This document shows positions 28,056 to 37,278 of a stretch of DNA of 64,000 nucleotides, piece by piece. The DNA comes from Corynebacterium simulans. GTDB taxonomy: Bacteria > Actinomycetota > Actinomycetes > Mycobacteriales > Mycobacteriaceae. Every line of letters starts with the position of its first letter. The first letter of the stretch is position 1. The position numbers and the translations under genes are program-made. The notes under the pieces were generated by a model. It ran no database searches. It was not told the DNA's origin and worked only from the letters and a program-made list of their open reading frames with translations. Location of the stretch: NCBI RefSeq assembly GCF_001586215.1, contig NZ_CP014634.1:1674001-1738000 (forward strand), given 5' to 3'.

Positions 28056-31000
28056 CTGCCGCTGGCCCACGGCGCGCGGGCAAGCATGGTCCCAGCCGCC
28101 GCCGTCAGGGCGGCGGCTAAAGGAGCAGCGCTTAGCGACGTCCATCTCAACACCACCCACGCAGCTACACCCGCGAGTACGGCGGGCAGGCCGAGCAGGC
28201 TGAGCGTACCCAGGCCGCATACTGCAGCGAGAATGTGGGCGCCGCGGCCATCGTCTGGCTGCCACGGCGCGGTGGGGCGGCGGCGAAGAGAAAGCAGGCA
28301 GCCGGCCACGGTCAGCAGGGCCAGCGCGCCGCCTAAGCCAAGCGCGGCCTTATAGGTACGCGCCGCGGCAAAGCTCATGCGGAAGCTACCGCTTCTGCCT
28401 GCGGGAATAACAAAAGCCTGGAGGGAAGCGTTGATCTCTCGCGGCGCGAGGTCGATGCTGCCGGCCTCCGAATCGAGGTGGCCCTGCAGGCCGGGGTTAA
28501 ACGCATTGCCGGTGATAAGCAGCCGGTCCTGCCCCGTGGCTTCGATGGTGCCGGAGGTTCGTTTGCTGGCGGCGGCCGGTGACCAGCCCACCTCGCGCAG
28601 GCTGATCCATCCGCCGGTGCTGCGCACGCGGTGGGTGCCGGAGCGGAGGGTGAGGTGCGCACCGGGGTTATAACGCACACCGTCGATAAGCACGGGCTTG
28701 CGGGCGTCCAGCTCCAACCGCATGGTGCGGGGCACCGTGAAGTCACGGATGAGGATACGGGTGTCCTGGGCTAGCTGCTGGAAGAAGAACTGGTGGACGT
28801 CCGGGGAAGTCGCCGGAACGGTGACCACGCGCTCGATGGGGGAGCCCACGACCTGCGCGTTGGCGATGCCCACGCGCTCGGAAAGATCGATGCGGATGCT
28901 GCGGGTATCCCCACCCGGCACGCGCACTTCTCGGGAGCGGTAGGGCTTGAGCTTAACCTTGACCTTCGCGCTTCCCGAGCGCACGGTGACCTCGGTGTGG
29001 GCAGTGGCCATGAGCTTGACCACCGGCGCGTGCCACGCCGGCGTATTCGGGTCCTTGTTTAGCTCCAGCCAGCCGGTATCGCCGGGGGCGGGCCACCAGG
29101 CGGTGGAATTTTCGCCGTCAACAGCAGCGGTGCGCGAGCGCGCGGGATTGGCGCCGCCGAAGGCATCGGCGTCGGCAGCCGAGGAAGAAGCGCGGACTGT
29201 GCCGCCGTGCGAAACCACCTTTGTCAGCGGCCCGGCGGAGGGGTAGTCGCGCAGGCGGTTATTCACCGTCGAGGGATCTCCCTCGGCCAAAGGCGCGGAG
29301 ATGGGCCCGTCGAGGGTGCCGTAGTTGCGGTCGGTCAGCGTGGGCGTATCGGTGACGATGTCGGCGTCACGATCGACGAGCTCGTAGGCAGGAGCCGAAC
29401 CGTCACCATGGGCATCCAGGAAGGCCAGGGACTCCCCGCCGCCGGCCACGCGGACGGGATTGGCGGAGGTCAGTGTGCCTACGGCGTCGTCGGCAGGCGG
29501 GAGGATGATGACCTCCACCTCGTCATCAGGGCCGAAGGAGTGGACCTGCCCGCCGTAGGAGGAAGCATCGCGCCAGGCCGCCAGCGGGGAGTCATCGCGG
29601 CCGTTCGCGCCTTCTGTAGACGCTAAGTCGTGGCGCAGCAGCACCGCACCGATGCCGAGGCGGCGCAGCGCGGCGCTACCGGTGGCGGGATCTTCGTGGA
29701 GGGCTGCCACCACGCCGTCGAGTCCGCGAATGGCCTCGGGTGGGACGAGGGGGATGGCGTCGCGGACGGCCCACGGGACGTCGAGAAGCGGCTGTGCCGG
29801 CTCATCGCGTGTCCAACCCCAGTTTTGGCGTGCGAAAGAAGCCTCGGGGAACAGCAGCGTGCGCGTGCCCTGGGCATGGGTGTTGAGGAAGTCCGCAGCC
29901 TCGTGCCAGTACTCCGGGACCTTTTCGTAGGCGCCCTTGGGAAGCAGGCGCCCAGTCCACGCGGGCGAGAAGGACGCGCAAGCAATGGCGGCCACCAGCA
30001 CCGCCACCGCTTGGCGACGCCCCGGCCGCAACCACTCGTCCCGCACCCGCGGCAGGGGCAGGGCGGAGGTTGCCGCGGCGAAACCGAGCAGCAGGGGGAT
30101 GCGCACGAGCGGATCGAACTTGTGGAGGTTTCTTAGCGCGGCGAGCGGGCCGTCGAGCGCGTGGAGATACCAGGCGGCGTGGGTGCCGAGGATAGCGATG
30201 CCCACGCAGGCCATGACCGGCCAGACTCGTGGCAGTCGTGCTAGGCCGTAGAGGCCAATTGCTGCCACCGTCATGGTGACCAGCCCGAAGAAAGGCTGGG
30301 TGGCCAGTGCATATCCGGCTACGCGCTCCGTGTCGACGAAGGGTGCCCAGCTGGTGGTGCCGCGGAGAATTTCCGGCAGGTTTAGCCAGCGGGTGGTGAC
30401 ATAGGAAGACTCGATGAACTCAGTAAACGGCGGGGCGTAGCGCCCCAGCACCAAAAGCGGCACTATCCACCACAGAGAAACCGCTGCGCAGCCAGCCAGC
30501 CACACAAGGCCGGGACGCCAGGCTCGGCGGTACAAAAGCACCACCGCTGCCGGAACACACGCCGCGAGGGTAGCGGTGGCATTGACCGCGCCCATCGCTG
30601 CCACCGGCAAAACTGCTGCCGCAGCGCAGCGCCACGTTAGCTCCCGGCGCAAGAAGGGCAGGATGACCCACGGCGCCAGCATGACCGGCCAGGTCTCCGA
30701 GGAAATTGCGCCTATCGTAGTCAGCGCGCGGGGCGAAAGCGCGTACAGCAGCGCCGCAAGAAAAGGCCAGACGGGCGAAATCTCCCGCCTAATGCCCTCC
30801 CTCCTAAGGCCTCTGAACTGCGGAGGAAGAGACGCATAAATCAGCCGGTGGAAGCCCCAAAAGCCCACGCCTAGGACGAGTAACCACCACAAGCGCTGAG
30901 CTACCCAATCCGGCAGCGGCGAGGTAAGAAGAAAAAACGGGCCCTGCGGGAAAAGATAACCATAAGCCTGGTTCTGTAACTGGCCGAGCGTAAAGACCTC

Positions 31001-31153
31001 GGTATAGGCGCTGGTCGCCCCGCGTAGAAAGCCTAGGGGGTTAGCGGTGAGATCGTGCTTGGTATCCGCCGCAACCAAGCCAAAGGGCTGGGTAAATACG
31101 AAAACAGCGAGAGCTAAAAGCCCGCCTATGCGCCAGCGGGACTGCGCATTCAT
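27971..31153 (-). CDS. aftD: Arabinofuranosyltransferase AftD
   Basis: The 1060-residue protein is a GT-C membrane glycosyltransferase of the AftD (DUF3367) type. It adds alpha-arabinofuranosyl residues from decaprenyl-phosphoryl-arabinose during arabinogalactan and lipoarabinomannan assembly. The N-terminal 400 residues are a multi-TM core, the middle (about 420-900) is extracytoplasmic with galactose-binding-like beta-sandwich character, and the C-terminus has further TM segments. It is shorter than the roughly 1400-residue mycobacterial enzyme. A DUF2613 gene overlaps its start by one base, as Rv0236A does with Rv0236c. Its 3' end overlaps the tmaT-like gene by 85 bases. Confidence 0.92.
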   Translation of the reverse strand: MNAQSRWRIGGLLALAVFVFTQPFGLVAADTKHDLTANPLGFLRGATSAYTEVFTLGQLQNQAYGYLFPQGPFFLLTSPLPDWVAQRLWWLLVLGVGFWGFHRLIYASLPPQFRGLRREGIRREISPVWPFLAALLYALSPRALTTIGAISSETWPVMLAPWVILPFLRRELTWRCAAAAVLPVAAMGAVNATATLAACVPAAVVLLYRRAWRPGLVWLAGCAAVSLWWIVPLLVLGRYAPPFTEFIESSYVTTRWLNLPEILRGTTSWAPFVDTERVAGYALATQPFFGLVTMTVAAIGLYGLARLPRVWPVMACVGIAILGTHAAWYLHALDGPLAALRNLHKFDPLVRIPLLLGFAAATSALPLPRVRDEWLRPGRRQAVAVLVAAIACASFSPAWTGRLLPKGAYEKVPEYWHEAADFLNTHAQGTRTLLFPEASFARQNWGWTRDEPAQPLLDVPWAVRDAIPLVPPEAIRGLDGVVAALHEDPATGSAALRRLGIGAVLLRHDLASTEGANGRDDSPLAAWRDASSYGGQVHSFGPDDEVEVIILPPADDAVGTLTSANPVRVAGGGESLAFLDAHGDGSAPAYELVDRDADIVTDTPTLTDRNYGTLDGPISAPLAEGDPSTVNNRLRDYPSAGPLTKVVSHGGTVRASSSAADADAFGGANPARSRTAAVDGENSTAWWPAPGDTGWLELNKDPNTPAWHAPVVKLMATAHTEVTVRSGSAKVKVKLKPYRSREVRVPGGDTRSIRIDLSERVGIANAQVVGSPIERVVTVPATSPDVHQFFFQQLAQDTRILIRDFTVPRTMRLELDARKPVLIDGVRYNPGAHLTLRSGTHRVRSTGGWISLREVGWSPAAASKRTSGTIEATGQDRLLITGNAFNPGLQGHLDSEAGSIDLAPREINASLQAFVIPAGRSGSFRMSFAAARTYKAALGLGGALALLTVAGCLLSLRRRPTAPWQPDDGRGAHILAAVCGLGTLSLLGLPAVLAGVAAWVVLRWTSLSAAPLAAALTAAAGTMLARAPWASGSYAGDSVLVTCLCAASLACVLWPSRRAN

Positions 31154-31350
31154 TAGTTCCTAGAGCCGTACTCCGGGCCGCCCATTACGGCATCAGAAGC
31201 GGAAACTGCACCGTCCGACGGAACTGCATCAGCATTAGAAAACTGCGCGATGCCGATGATGGTGATGACGCCGAGGGCGATGCCCACGACGGTGCTGCCC
31301 ACGGCGGGGCCGAGGGTGCGCTTGTTGAGGGAGTCCGTCTCGAGTGCCAT
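31153..31350 (-). CDS. DUF2613 small membrane protein
   Basis: The 65-residue product has one TM segment (about residues 15-37) and matches the small secreted or membrane DUF2613 proteins coded directly before aftD in mycolata (Rv0236A in M. tuberculosis). The stop overlaps the aftD start by one base, so translation is coupled and a helper role for AftD is plausible. No function is established. Confidence 0.85.
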   Translation of the reverse strand: MALETDSLNKRTLGPAVGSTVVGIALGVITIIGIAQFSNADAVPSDGAVSASDAVMGGPEYGSRN

Positions 31351-31361
31351 AAACCCACATC

Positions 31362-31379
31362 CTAGCAGCTACCTGCTAG
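31362..31379. repeat. Short hairpin between uspA-like gene and DUF2613
   Basis: CTAGCAG (31362-31368) and CTGCTAG (31373-31379) form a seven-base stem with a four-base loop in the 33-base gap between two - strand genes. It lacks a strong T-run, so it may be a weak terminator or processing site. Confidence 0.4.
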
Positions 31380-31383
31380 AAAT

Positions 31384-31890
31384 TTAGCTATCTTCTTCCT
31401 CCGCGTCGTCGTCCAACTCGGGCGGAACAATAAAGACCGGAAGGCCAGCGTTACGCACGATGTGCTCGGCCGTGGAGTTGGTCCACCAGCCGCGGAAGCC
31501 ACTGAGAGCGCGGGTGCCGGTGACGATGATATCGACGTCGAGTTCTTGCGCGGCGTCGACAATAGCGGAGGCAATCGTGGTCACCGACTCCACCAAGTGG
31601 GCGCGGCCGGAAAGGCCCAGGTTTTCTGCAACCTCGACTCCTTGCCTACAAATCCGCAGCGCTTCCTCATAGGCCGGATCATCTTCCACCGCTTCCGGCG
31701 CCACCGTGGACTGGTGCATGCCAGTACGGCTGACCGCACGCGCTGCCTGACGGGCCATCGGCTCCCACGCCGTCAAAATCTCGACGTGGCGCGGGCGCAG
31801 CAGGCGGGCTGCGTGCTCCATCGCGCGGGCTGCCCGAGTGGAGCCGTCGTAAGCAATTAACATCGTCTCACCGTTACTCATGGATGCCAT
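31384..31890 (-). CDS. Universal stress protein, UspA family
   Basis: This 168-residue cytosolic protein has the single UspA fold: MLIAYDGSTRAARAMEHA at the N-terminus and the nucleotide-loop motif IIVTGTRALSGFRGWW-N-STAEHI near residues 120-140, similar to the G-2x-G-9x-G-S/T ATP-binding pattern. Such proteins bind ATP and help in stress or dormancy, but partners vary. I choose ATG 31890 with GGAGG ahead rather than the open frame up to 31932. It diverges from the LpqI-like gene by 50 bases. Confidence 0.88.
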   Translation of the reverse strand: MASMSNGETMLIAYDGSTRAARAMEHAARLLRPRHVEILTAWEPMARQAARAVSRTGMHQSTVAPEAVEDDPAYEEALRICRQGVEVAENLGLSGRAHLVESVTTIASAIVDAAQELDVDIIVTGTRALSGFRGWWTNSTAEHIVRNAGLPVFIVPPELDDDAEEEDS

Positions 31891-31940
31891 ACTAACCCCC
31901 TCCGCGGGCATATCGCTGGGAATCGTGCACACTGGAAGAC

Positions 31941-33110
31941 ATGGAACTTTCCCCGTCCCCGATGTTCTCGGCCCGCACTGCGGCTACCGCTGTCCTCACG
32001 CTTGGGCTTGGTTTTGGCCTGGCTTCCTGCGATAGCGAGCAGCCGGAAAGTACGCAGGAGCCCGCGGCGTCGAGCTCGGCGCCTGGTGCGGCGTCGGCAA
32101 GCGCGGCACCGAGTACAACCCCCAGCGAGGAAGTGCCTGTGCCCGTGGACCGCCGCCAGCTGGCCGCATCGGTGCTCATGCCGCCCGCGGTGAACTACGA
32201 CGACGCGCTGGCCAAACTGCAGGCCGGCGCCGGCGGAATCTTCATCCCCAGCTGGGCAGACCCGGCGCTGCTCAGCGAGCCAGGACGCGACATTAACGCC
32301 CTGCGTGCGGCAGTGGGCCGCGATTTCCAAGTCTCCATTGATTTCGAAGGCGGGCGTGTACAGCGCTTTTCCGAAATCCTCGGCGAGCATCCCGCGCCTG
32401 CGCAGATGGCCGCCGAGCATAGCCCAGAAGAGGTCGAGCAGATGGGGGCCGAGATCGGGCGCGTGCTGAAAGAACACGGCATCAACGTGGACTTCGCGCC
32501 GGTTCTCGACGTCGATGGTGGCGAACTCGAAGTAGTAGGCGACCGTTCCTTTTCCACCGACCCCAAGCAGGCCGGCGAGTACGGCGCGGCTTTTGCCCGC
32601 GGCCTGGAATCGGCGGGAGTAAAGGCTGTGTTCAAGCACTTCCCAGGTCACGGCCGCGCTTCCGGTGACACCCATCTCGGCGAGGCTGTGACTCCGCCGC
32701 TGGAGGAGCTTTACGGCCACGAGTTTGTGCCTTTCCAGGAGGCGATCCCGGCGGCTCCTGCGGCGGGACTCATGATGGGGCACCTCGTTGTGCCGGGGCT
32801 GGGCGACGGGCAAACCCCCGCCTCCATCAATCCCGCGGCATACCAGCTTGCGCGCGAGCAGCTGCACTATGGCGGGCCTATCTACACCGATGACATCGGC
32901 GGCATGGCCTCTATCGCAGACACCATGAACGTCCCGCAGGCGGTGGTGGCTGCGCTGGCTAGCGGCGCGGATATGCCACTGTGGTCCACGGATGCTGAAT
33001 TCCCCGCGGCTGTCGATGCGGTGGCCGCAGCACTCGATGACGGCACGCTCACCGATGTGCAGCTGCAAGCCTCCGCCCAACGGCTTACGGGTGGAAAATT
33101 GCCCGAATAG
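31941..33110 (+). CDS. lpqI: GH3 beta-N-acetylglucosaminidase lipoprotein, LpqI-like
   Basis: The 389-residue protein is exported and lipid-anchored: the signal sequence ends in LASC (Cys about 29) followed by a Ser/Ala/Glu linker. The glycoside hydrolase family 3 N-terminal domain shows DFEGGRVQRF, VDFAPVLDV and the NagZ-type KHFPGHGRASGDTH motif carrying the catalytic His-Asp dyad. In mycobacteria LpqI (Rv0237) releases GlcNAc from peptidoglycan fragments during wall recycling. Its position next to aftD and the DUF2613 gene is conserved. It could also take part in muropeptide turnover outside the cell. Confidence 0.92.
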   Translation: MELSPSPMFSARTAATAVLTLGLGFGLASCDSEQPESTQEPAASSSAPGAASASAAPSTTPSEEVPVPVDRRQLAASVLMPPAVNYDDALAKLQAGAGGIFIPSWADPALLSEPGRDINALRAAVGRDFQVSIDFEGGRVQRFSEILGEHPAPAQMAAEHSPEEVEQMGAEIGRVLKEHGINVDFAPVLDVDGGELEVVGDRSFSTDPKQAGEYGAAFARGLESAGVKAVFKHFPGHGRASGDTHLGEAVTPPLEELYGHEFVPFQEAIPAAPAAGLMMGHLVVPGLGDGQTPASINPAAYQLAREQLHYGGPIYTDDIGGMASIADTMNVPQAVVAALASGADMPLWSTDAEFPAAVDAVAAALDDGTLTDVQLQASAQRLTGGKLPE

Positions 33111-33168
33111 TAAGAGCTGATCAGGACCTTACTAGGAAAGTTTCAGCTTGAACGATAGTCTTTAAGGC

Positions 33169-34854
33169 GTGAAAAAGGCAGTAGGAAAGCAAACTGGCAA
33201 AGGCTGGCACATCACACTCGGTGTGATTGTCGGCCTTCTCCTCATCGCAGGCATCGCCTATGGGTGGGATGTAGTTGCGAATCAGGGCAAGGTCCCGCGC
33301 GCGACGTCGGTTGGCGGCGTCGACATTTCCGGAATGGAGCGCACCGCAGCGGTTGAAAAGCTGGAGCGGGAGCTTGGCGACGTCGAGACCAAGCCTGTCT
33401 CGGTCACCTCTGGAGAAAAGTCATCCCAGCTGGTGCCGAATGAATCCGGCTTATTTTTGAACTATCAAAAGGCCGTGGACGGTATCCCTGATGCTTCCTA
33501 TAATCCGTTTAGCCGCCTGTACAGCTTCGTGAAATCCACCAAGGAAATCCCGGTGACCGTGGACGTTGATGCAGCGGCTTTGGACAGCAATTTGGAACGG
33601 GTAAAGAAGGAACTTTCCTTCGAGCCGAAGGACGGCATGCTGGAGCTAAACAACGGCGGTCTGAAGGCAACTAAGCCGGTCCTTGGCCAGACCGTGGATG
33701 ATGCGGATCTGAAGAAGTCGGTGAAGGAGAACTGGTTGGACCCAGCCGGCGTTGAGGTGGCTCCTGTTGTTGTGGAGCCGGCGATTAACGACGACGCGAT
33801 TGAAGCAATGCGCACCGGTGACGTCGCGAAGGCTTTGGATAACCCGCTGACCTTGAACGGTGAGAACAATGTCTCCGGCACGCTGCACAAGGATGAGATC
33901 GCGCAGTTTGTTTCCATCGAGGCAAAAGACGGCAAGCTGGAACTGAAGGTGGATACCCCGAAGGCGCAGCAGTTGTTTGAAGAGCACATGGATGGCTCGC
34001 AGGTGCCAGGCCAGAATGCCAAGATTTCCTTCAGCGGCAGCAAGATGAACGTGACTCCTTCGGTCGATGGCTCGATTATCGACTGGGAGAAGACCATGAA
34101 GGATTTCGACAAGCGCGTTAAGGGCGACGAGCGCACCTGGGATGCGGACTACAAGCCGGATCCGGCGGAGTACACCACGGAAATGGCGGAGAAGGCAACC
34201 TTCAACGACACTGTTTCTGAGTTTTCTACCGGTGGCTTTTCGGGCGCTTCGGGTGAGAACATCCGCCGCGTGGCGGAGGAAGTAAACGGCGCTGTTGTCA
34301 GCCCGGGCGAGACTTTCTCTCTTAACGGCTACACCGGCCCGCGCGGTACTGCGCAGGGCTATGTGGAATCCGGCATCATTATTGATGGCCACTCCGGTAC
34401 TGCAGTGGGCGGCGGCATCTCGCAGTTCGCCACCACGTTGTACAACGCTGCCTACTTCGCTGGCATGGAAGATGTGGCGCACACGCCGCACTCATACTAC
34501 ATCTCACGCTACCCGGCGGGCCGTGAGGCTACCGTGTACGAGGGTGCTATCGACCTGCAGTTTAAGAACACCACGAACACCCCGGTCCGCATTGAGACCA
34601 GCTTCGGTGGCGGCAAGATCACCGTCCGCTTCAAGGGCGTGAAGACCTACAACGTGGAGTCTGTCAACAACGGTCGCTGGGCCACTACCCAGCCAACCCG
34701 TATGTCGGTGGGTGAGGATTGCTCGCCGTCGTCAGGCGCGCCGGGCTTTACTACCTCGGATACCCGCATTATTAAGGACCTCTCCGGCCGCGAGATTTCG
34801 CGCGAAACCACCACCACGGTCTACGACCCGCAGCCCATCGTCTCCTGCGGTTAG
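33169..34854 (+). CDS. VanW-family exported wall protein
   Basis: The 561-residue protein has a single N-terminal TM anchor (about residues 12-32), repeated YoaR-like putative peptidoglycan-binding domains (about 45-330) and a C-terminal VanW domain (about 345-500) with GETFSLNGYTGPR and GGGISQFATTLYNAAYFAG motifs. It should act outside the membrane at the peptidoglycan; the biochemical role of VanW is not known. GTG 33169 is the first start in frame with the anchor. The ABC exporter gene begins four bases after its stop, so they are one operon. Confidence 0.88.
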   Translation: MKKAVGKQTGKGWHITLGVIVGLLLIAGIAYGWDVVANQGKVPRATSVGGVDISGMERTAAVEKLERELGDVETKPVSVTSGEKSSQLVPNESGLFLNYQKAVDGIPDASYNPFSRLYSFVKSTKEIPVTVDVDAAALDSNLERVKKELSFEPKDGMLELNNGGLKATKPVLGQTVDDADLKKSVKENWLDPAGVEVAPVVVEPAINDDAIEAMRTGDVAKALDNPLTLNGENNVSGTLHKDEIAQFVSIEAKDGKLELKVDTPKAQQLFEEHMDGSQVPGQNAKISFSGSKMNVTPSVDGSIIDWEKTMKDFDKRVKGDERTWDADYKPDPAEYTTEMAEKATFNDTVSEFSTGGFSGASGENIRRVAEEVNGAVVSPGETFSLNGYTGPRGTAQGYVESGIIIDGHSGTAVGGGISQFATTLYNAAYFAGMEDVAHTPHSYYISRYPAGREATVYEGAIDLQFKNTTNTPVRIETSFGGGKITVRFKGVKTYNVESVNNGRWATTQPTRMSVGEDCSPSSGAPGFTTSDTRIIKDLSGREISRETTTTVYDPQPIVSCG

Positions 34855-34857
34855 GTC

Positions 34858-36639
34858 ATGGCTCGGCCGATGCACACCGCGGTGAAGGACCCGGCGGACG
34901 TCGATCAGCTGGCCCAGCACCCGATTGCCTTTCGCCGCGTGGCCGGCCTTTTCGCAGCCCACCGCGGCACGCTGCTTGTGGTGGTAGCGCTCATCATCGC
35001 GACCTCTGGGCTGACGGTGGTGCAGCCTTTCTTGGTGCGCCGCACCGTGGATGAGGCCATTCCCAACCACGACACCGCACTGCTTCTGTGGTTGGTTGGC
35101 GGCATGCTGGCCATCACCGTGGTCTCCCAAGCCATTGGCGTTATCCAGTCCTTTTTATCCGCGCGGGTGGGGCACACCATCATGCACGAGCTGCGCACGC
35201 AGGTCTTTGCCAACCTGCAGCGCCAATCGCTGCAGTTCTTCACCAATAACCGCGGCGGCGAAATCCAGTCCCGCCTGACCAATGACATCGCGGCGATGCG
35301 CGGCATGGTGACCACAACCGCGACATCCGTGGCCAGCAACCTCACCATGACTGTGGCTACGTTGGTGGCGATGGTGGCGCTTTCGCCTACCCTCTCGCTT
35401 TTGTCCCTGGTGGTACTGCCGCCTGCAGTGTGGCTGACCCGCCGCGCCGCCGTTCTGCGCCGCAGCCTCATGGAGAAAAACAGCCGCGCGCAGGCGACGC
35501 TGCAGCAGACCATTTCGGAGAACCTGTCCGTGTCCGGCATGCGCCTGGCGGCCACGCTGGGTGCGCAGGAGCGCGTCTATGACGGCTTTGAGAAAACCTC
35601 CCGCTCCCTCATCCGTTTGGAGCTGGAATCGCAGTTGGCCGGGCGCTGGCGCATGGCGCTGACGCAAATCATCTTCGGCGTGATGCCGGCCCTGATTTAC
35701 CTGGCGGCCGGCTTGCGCCCGGGCATTACGATTGGCACGCTCATCGCCTTTTCCACCCTGCAGACCCAGATCTTCCGTCCCATTACCGGCCTGCTCAACG
35801 TGGGCGCGCAGTGGGTGGCGTCGATGGCGCTGTTTAGCCGCATCTTCGAGTACCTGGACCTGGAGCCCGAACTCACCGAGGCCACCCAGCCCGCCCAGCT
35901 TGCCGACGCCTCCCTCACCCTCCAGCACGTCTCCTACCGCTACCCCGGCACCGACACCGACGCGCTTTCCGACGTCTCCCTTTCCATCCCCGCCCACACC
36001 ACCACCGCGCTAGTGGGGCATACCGGGTCCGGCAAGTCCACGGTGGCCGCACTGTTGGCGCGCTTAGCCGACCCCACCGAAGGCACCGTGCACCTGGGCG
36101 GGGTCGACCTGCGCGATATTCCACCTGAGCAGCGCGCGGAGGTCGTTGGCGTGGTCTCCCAGGAGACCTACCTGATTCACGGCACGGTGCGGGAGAACCT
36201 CCTCTTCGCGCAGCCGAATGCGAGTGAGGAACAGATGTGGGCGGCGCTTAACGCCGCGCGCGTGGACGAGGTCATCGCCGCGCTGCCGGAAGGTCTGGAC
36301 ACAGTGGTGGGCTCGCGCGGCTACCGCTTCTCCGGCGGTGAGCAGCAGCGCCTTTCGCTTGCCCGCACGTTGCTGCGCCAACCACGGGTGCTCATCTTGG
36401 ATGAGGCCACCTCCGCCCTCGACAACGAGACGGAGCGCGCCATCCAGGAGGCAGTGCTTGGCGCGAATGCTACCCGCTTGGTCATCGCCCACCGCCTGTC
36501 CACTATCCGCGATGCCGACCAGATCATCGTCCTCGACGCTGGCCGCGTGGTCGAGCGCGGCACCCACGCCGAGCTGCTTGCGTGCGGCGGTGCCTATGCG
36601 GCGCTTCTTCGTGCTGTCGACGAGGCTCAGAGTACGTAG
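34858..36639 (+). CDS. ABC exporter, fused permease and ATPase
   Basis: This 593-residue half-transporter has six TM helices (about 35-320) and a C-terminal ATPase with Walker A GHTGSGKST, Q-loop VVSQETYLI, signature FSGGEQQRLSLAR, Walker B VLILDEATSALD and the H-loop AHRLST. It should function as a homodimer, exporting a lipid, peptide or drug. The substrate is not evident. It is coupled to the VanW gene and is the last gene before the pilus island. Confidence 0.9.
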   Translation: MARPMHTAVKDPADVDQLAQHPIAFRRVAGLFAAHRGTLLVVVALIIATSGLTVVQPFLVRRTVDEAIPNHDTALLLWLVGGMLAITVVSQAIGVIQSFLSARVGHTIMHELRTQVFANLQRQSLQFFTNNRGGEIQSRLTNDIAAMRGMVTTTATSVASNLTMTVATLVAMVALSPTLSLLSLVVLPPAVWLTRRAAVLRRSLMEKNSRAQATLQQTISENLSVSGMRLAATLGAQERVYDGFEKTSRSLIRLELESQLAGRWRMALTQIIFGVMPALIYLAAGLRPGITIGTLIAFSTLQTQIFRPITGLLNVGAQWVASMALFSRIFEYLDLEPELTEATQPAQLADASLTLQHVSYRYPGTDTDALSDVSLSIPAHTTTALVGHTGSGKSTVAALLARLADPTEGTVHLGGVDLRDIPPEQRAEVVGVVSQETYLIHGTVRENLLFAQPNASEEQMWAALNAARVDEVIAALPEGLDTVVGSRGYRFSGGEQQRLSLARTLLRQPRVLILDEATSALDNETERAIQEAVLGANATRLVIAHRLSTIRDADQIIVLDAGRVVERGTHAELLACGGAYAALLRAVDEAQST

Positions 36640-37278
36640 AGAGCTCTTGTCAGGAATCTTAACGCTATTAACTCTTTGGTACGTGGGCTGTTGAAGGCTG
36701 AGAATCTAAATGAGTTCAGGGTACCTTGAGCGCTCTTGGTGACGCTTCCTTTTATGGGTCATCAAAGGGGATGTTCTACCTGGTGGTATTGGCAGCATAT
36801 ATGGTTCGTTTCGTCGTCGTTGGAAGGTGCTCTCTGGGAAGCTACTCTCCTGCGTGAAGCTTGCATTCTATGTAACGGGTGTAAAATCGAGCAGGCTTAC
36901 CCCCTTAAAGGGGCAATGTGTTCAATTTCACACGAAACTAGATGACGTCTCGAAAGCATTAGTTGAACTGCAGAAGGAGTCTTCACGTTTGGGTGGACCG
37001 TGCGGATTCTTGAGAAGTTTAGCCGGTTTTGCGGGGGAGGAGCTTTAGTCGGGGACTTTGCCCAACACGCTGGGATAGCATCTAGTTATGTAATCCACAG
37101 GCTATCGTTAGTTAAGGTTGGCGCCTGCGTAGACGTTTCCACCTGAAAACTACTCTCGGCAGGTGAAAGATTCTTAGCAACGAGTCAGGTCATGGTGCGT
37201 GAACCGTGGGGAATGGATTGCACACAGCCAATGGGGCGCGGTGCCTCATTTCAGAACTCGTGTAAAGGACCAATTTCC
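36640..37278. other. Long leader region of the pilus operon
   Basis: This 639-base gap is clearly less GC-rich than the DNA on its left and holds no credible gene: short frames inside it have no ribosome binding site or domain. It should carry the promoter of the pilus operon. Two candidate signals are a GlxR-like site at 36917-36932 and an inverted repeat ACCTG (37141-37145) with CAGGT (37160-37164), flanked by TTTCC and GAAA, about 115 bases before the pilin start. Confidence 0.6.
36917..36932. promoter_or_regulatory. Candidate GlxR (CRP-type) binding site
   Basis: TGTGT-TCAATT-TCACA matches nine of ten fixed bases of the GlxR consensus TGTGA-N6-TCACA. It lies about 350 bases ahead of the major pilin start, so it would control the pilus operon only if the promoter is in the upstream half of the leader. 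Chance occurrence is possible. Confidence 0.4.

Noticed and set aside
31878..33080. 400-codon - strand frame opposite lpqI
   Set aside because: Mirror frame; the + strand has lipobox and GH3 catalytic motifs.
36736..36945. 69-codon frame in the pilus leader
   Set aside because: No ribosome binding site, no recognisable domain, and Cys/Trp rich composition of a random frame.
37106..37130. DtxR-like iron box in the pilus leader
   Set aside because: TTAAGGTTGG has only partial similarity to the DtxR consensus and no symmetric second half.
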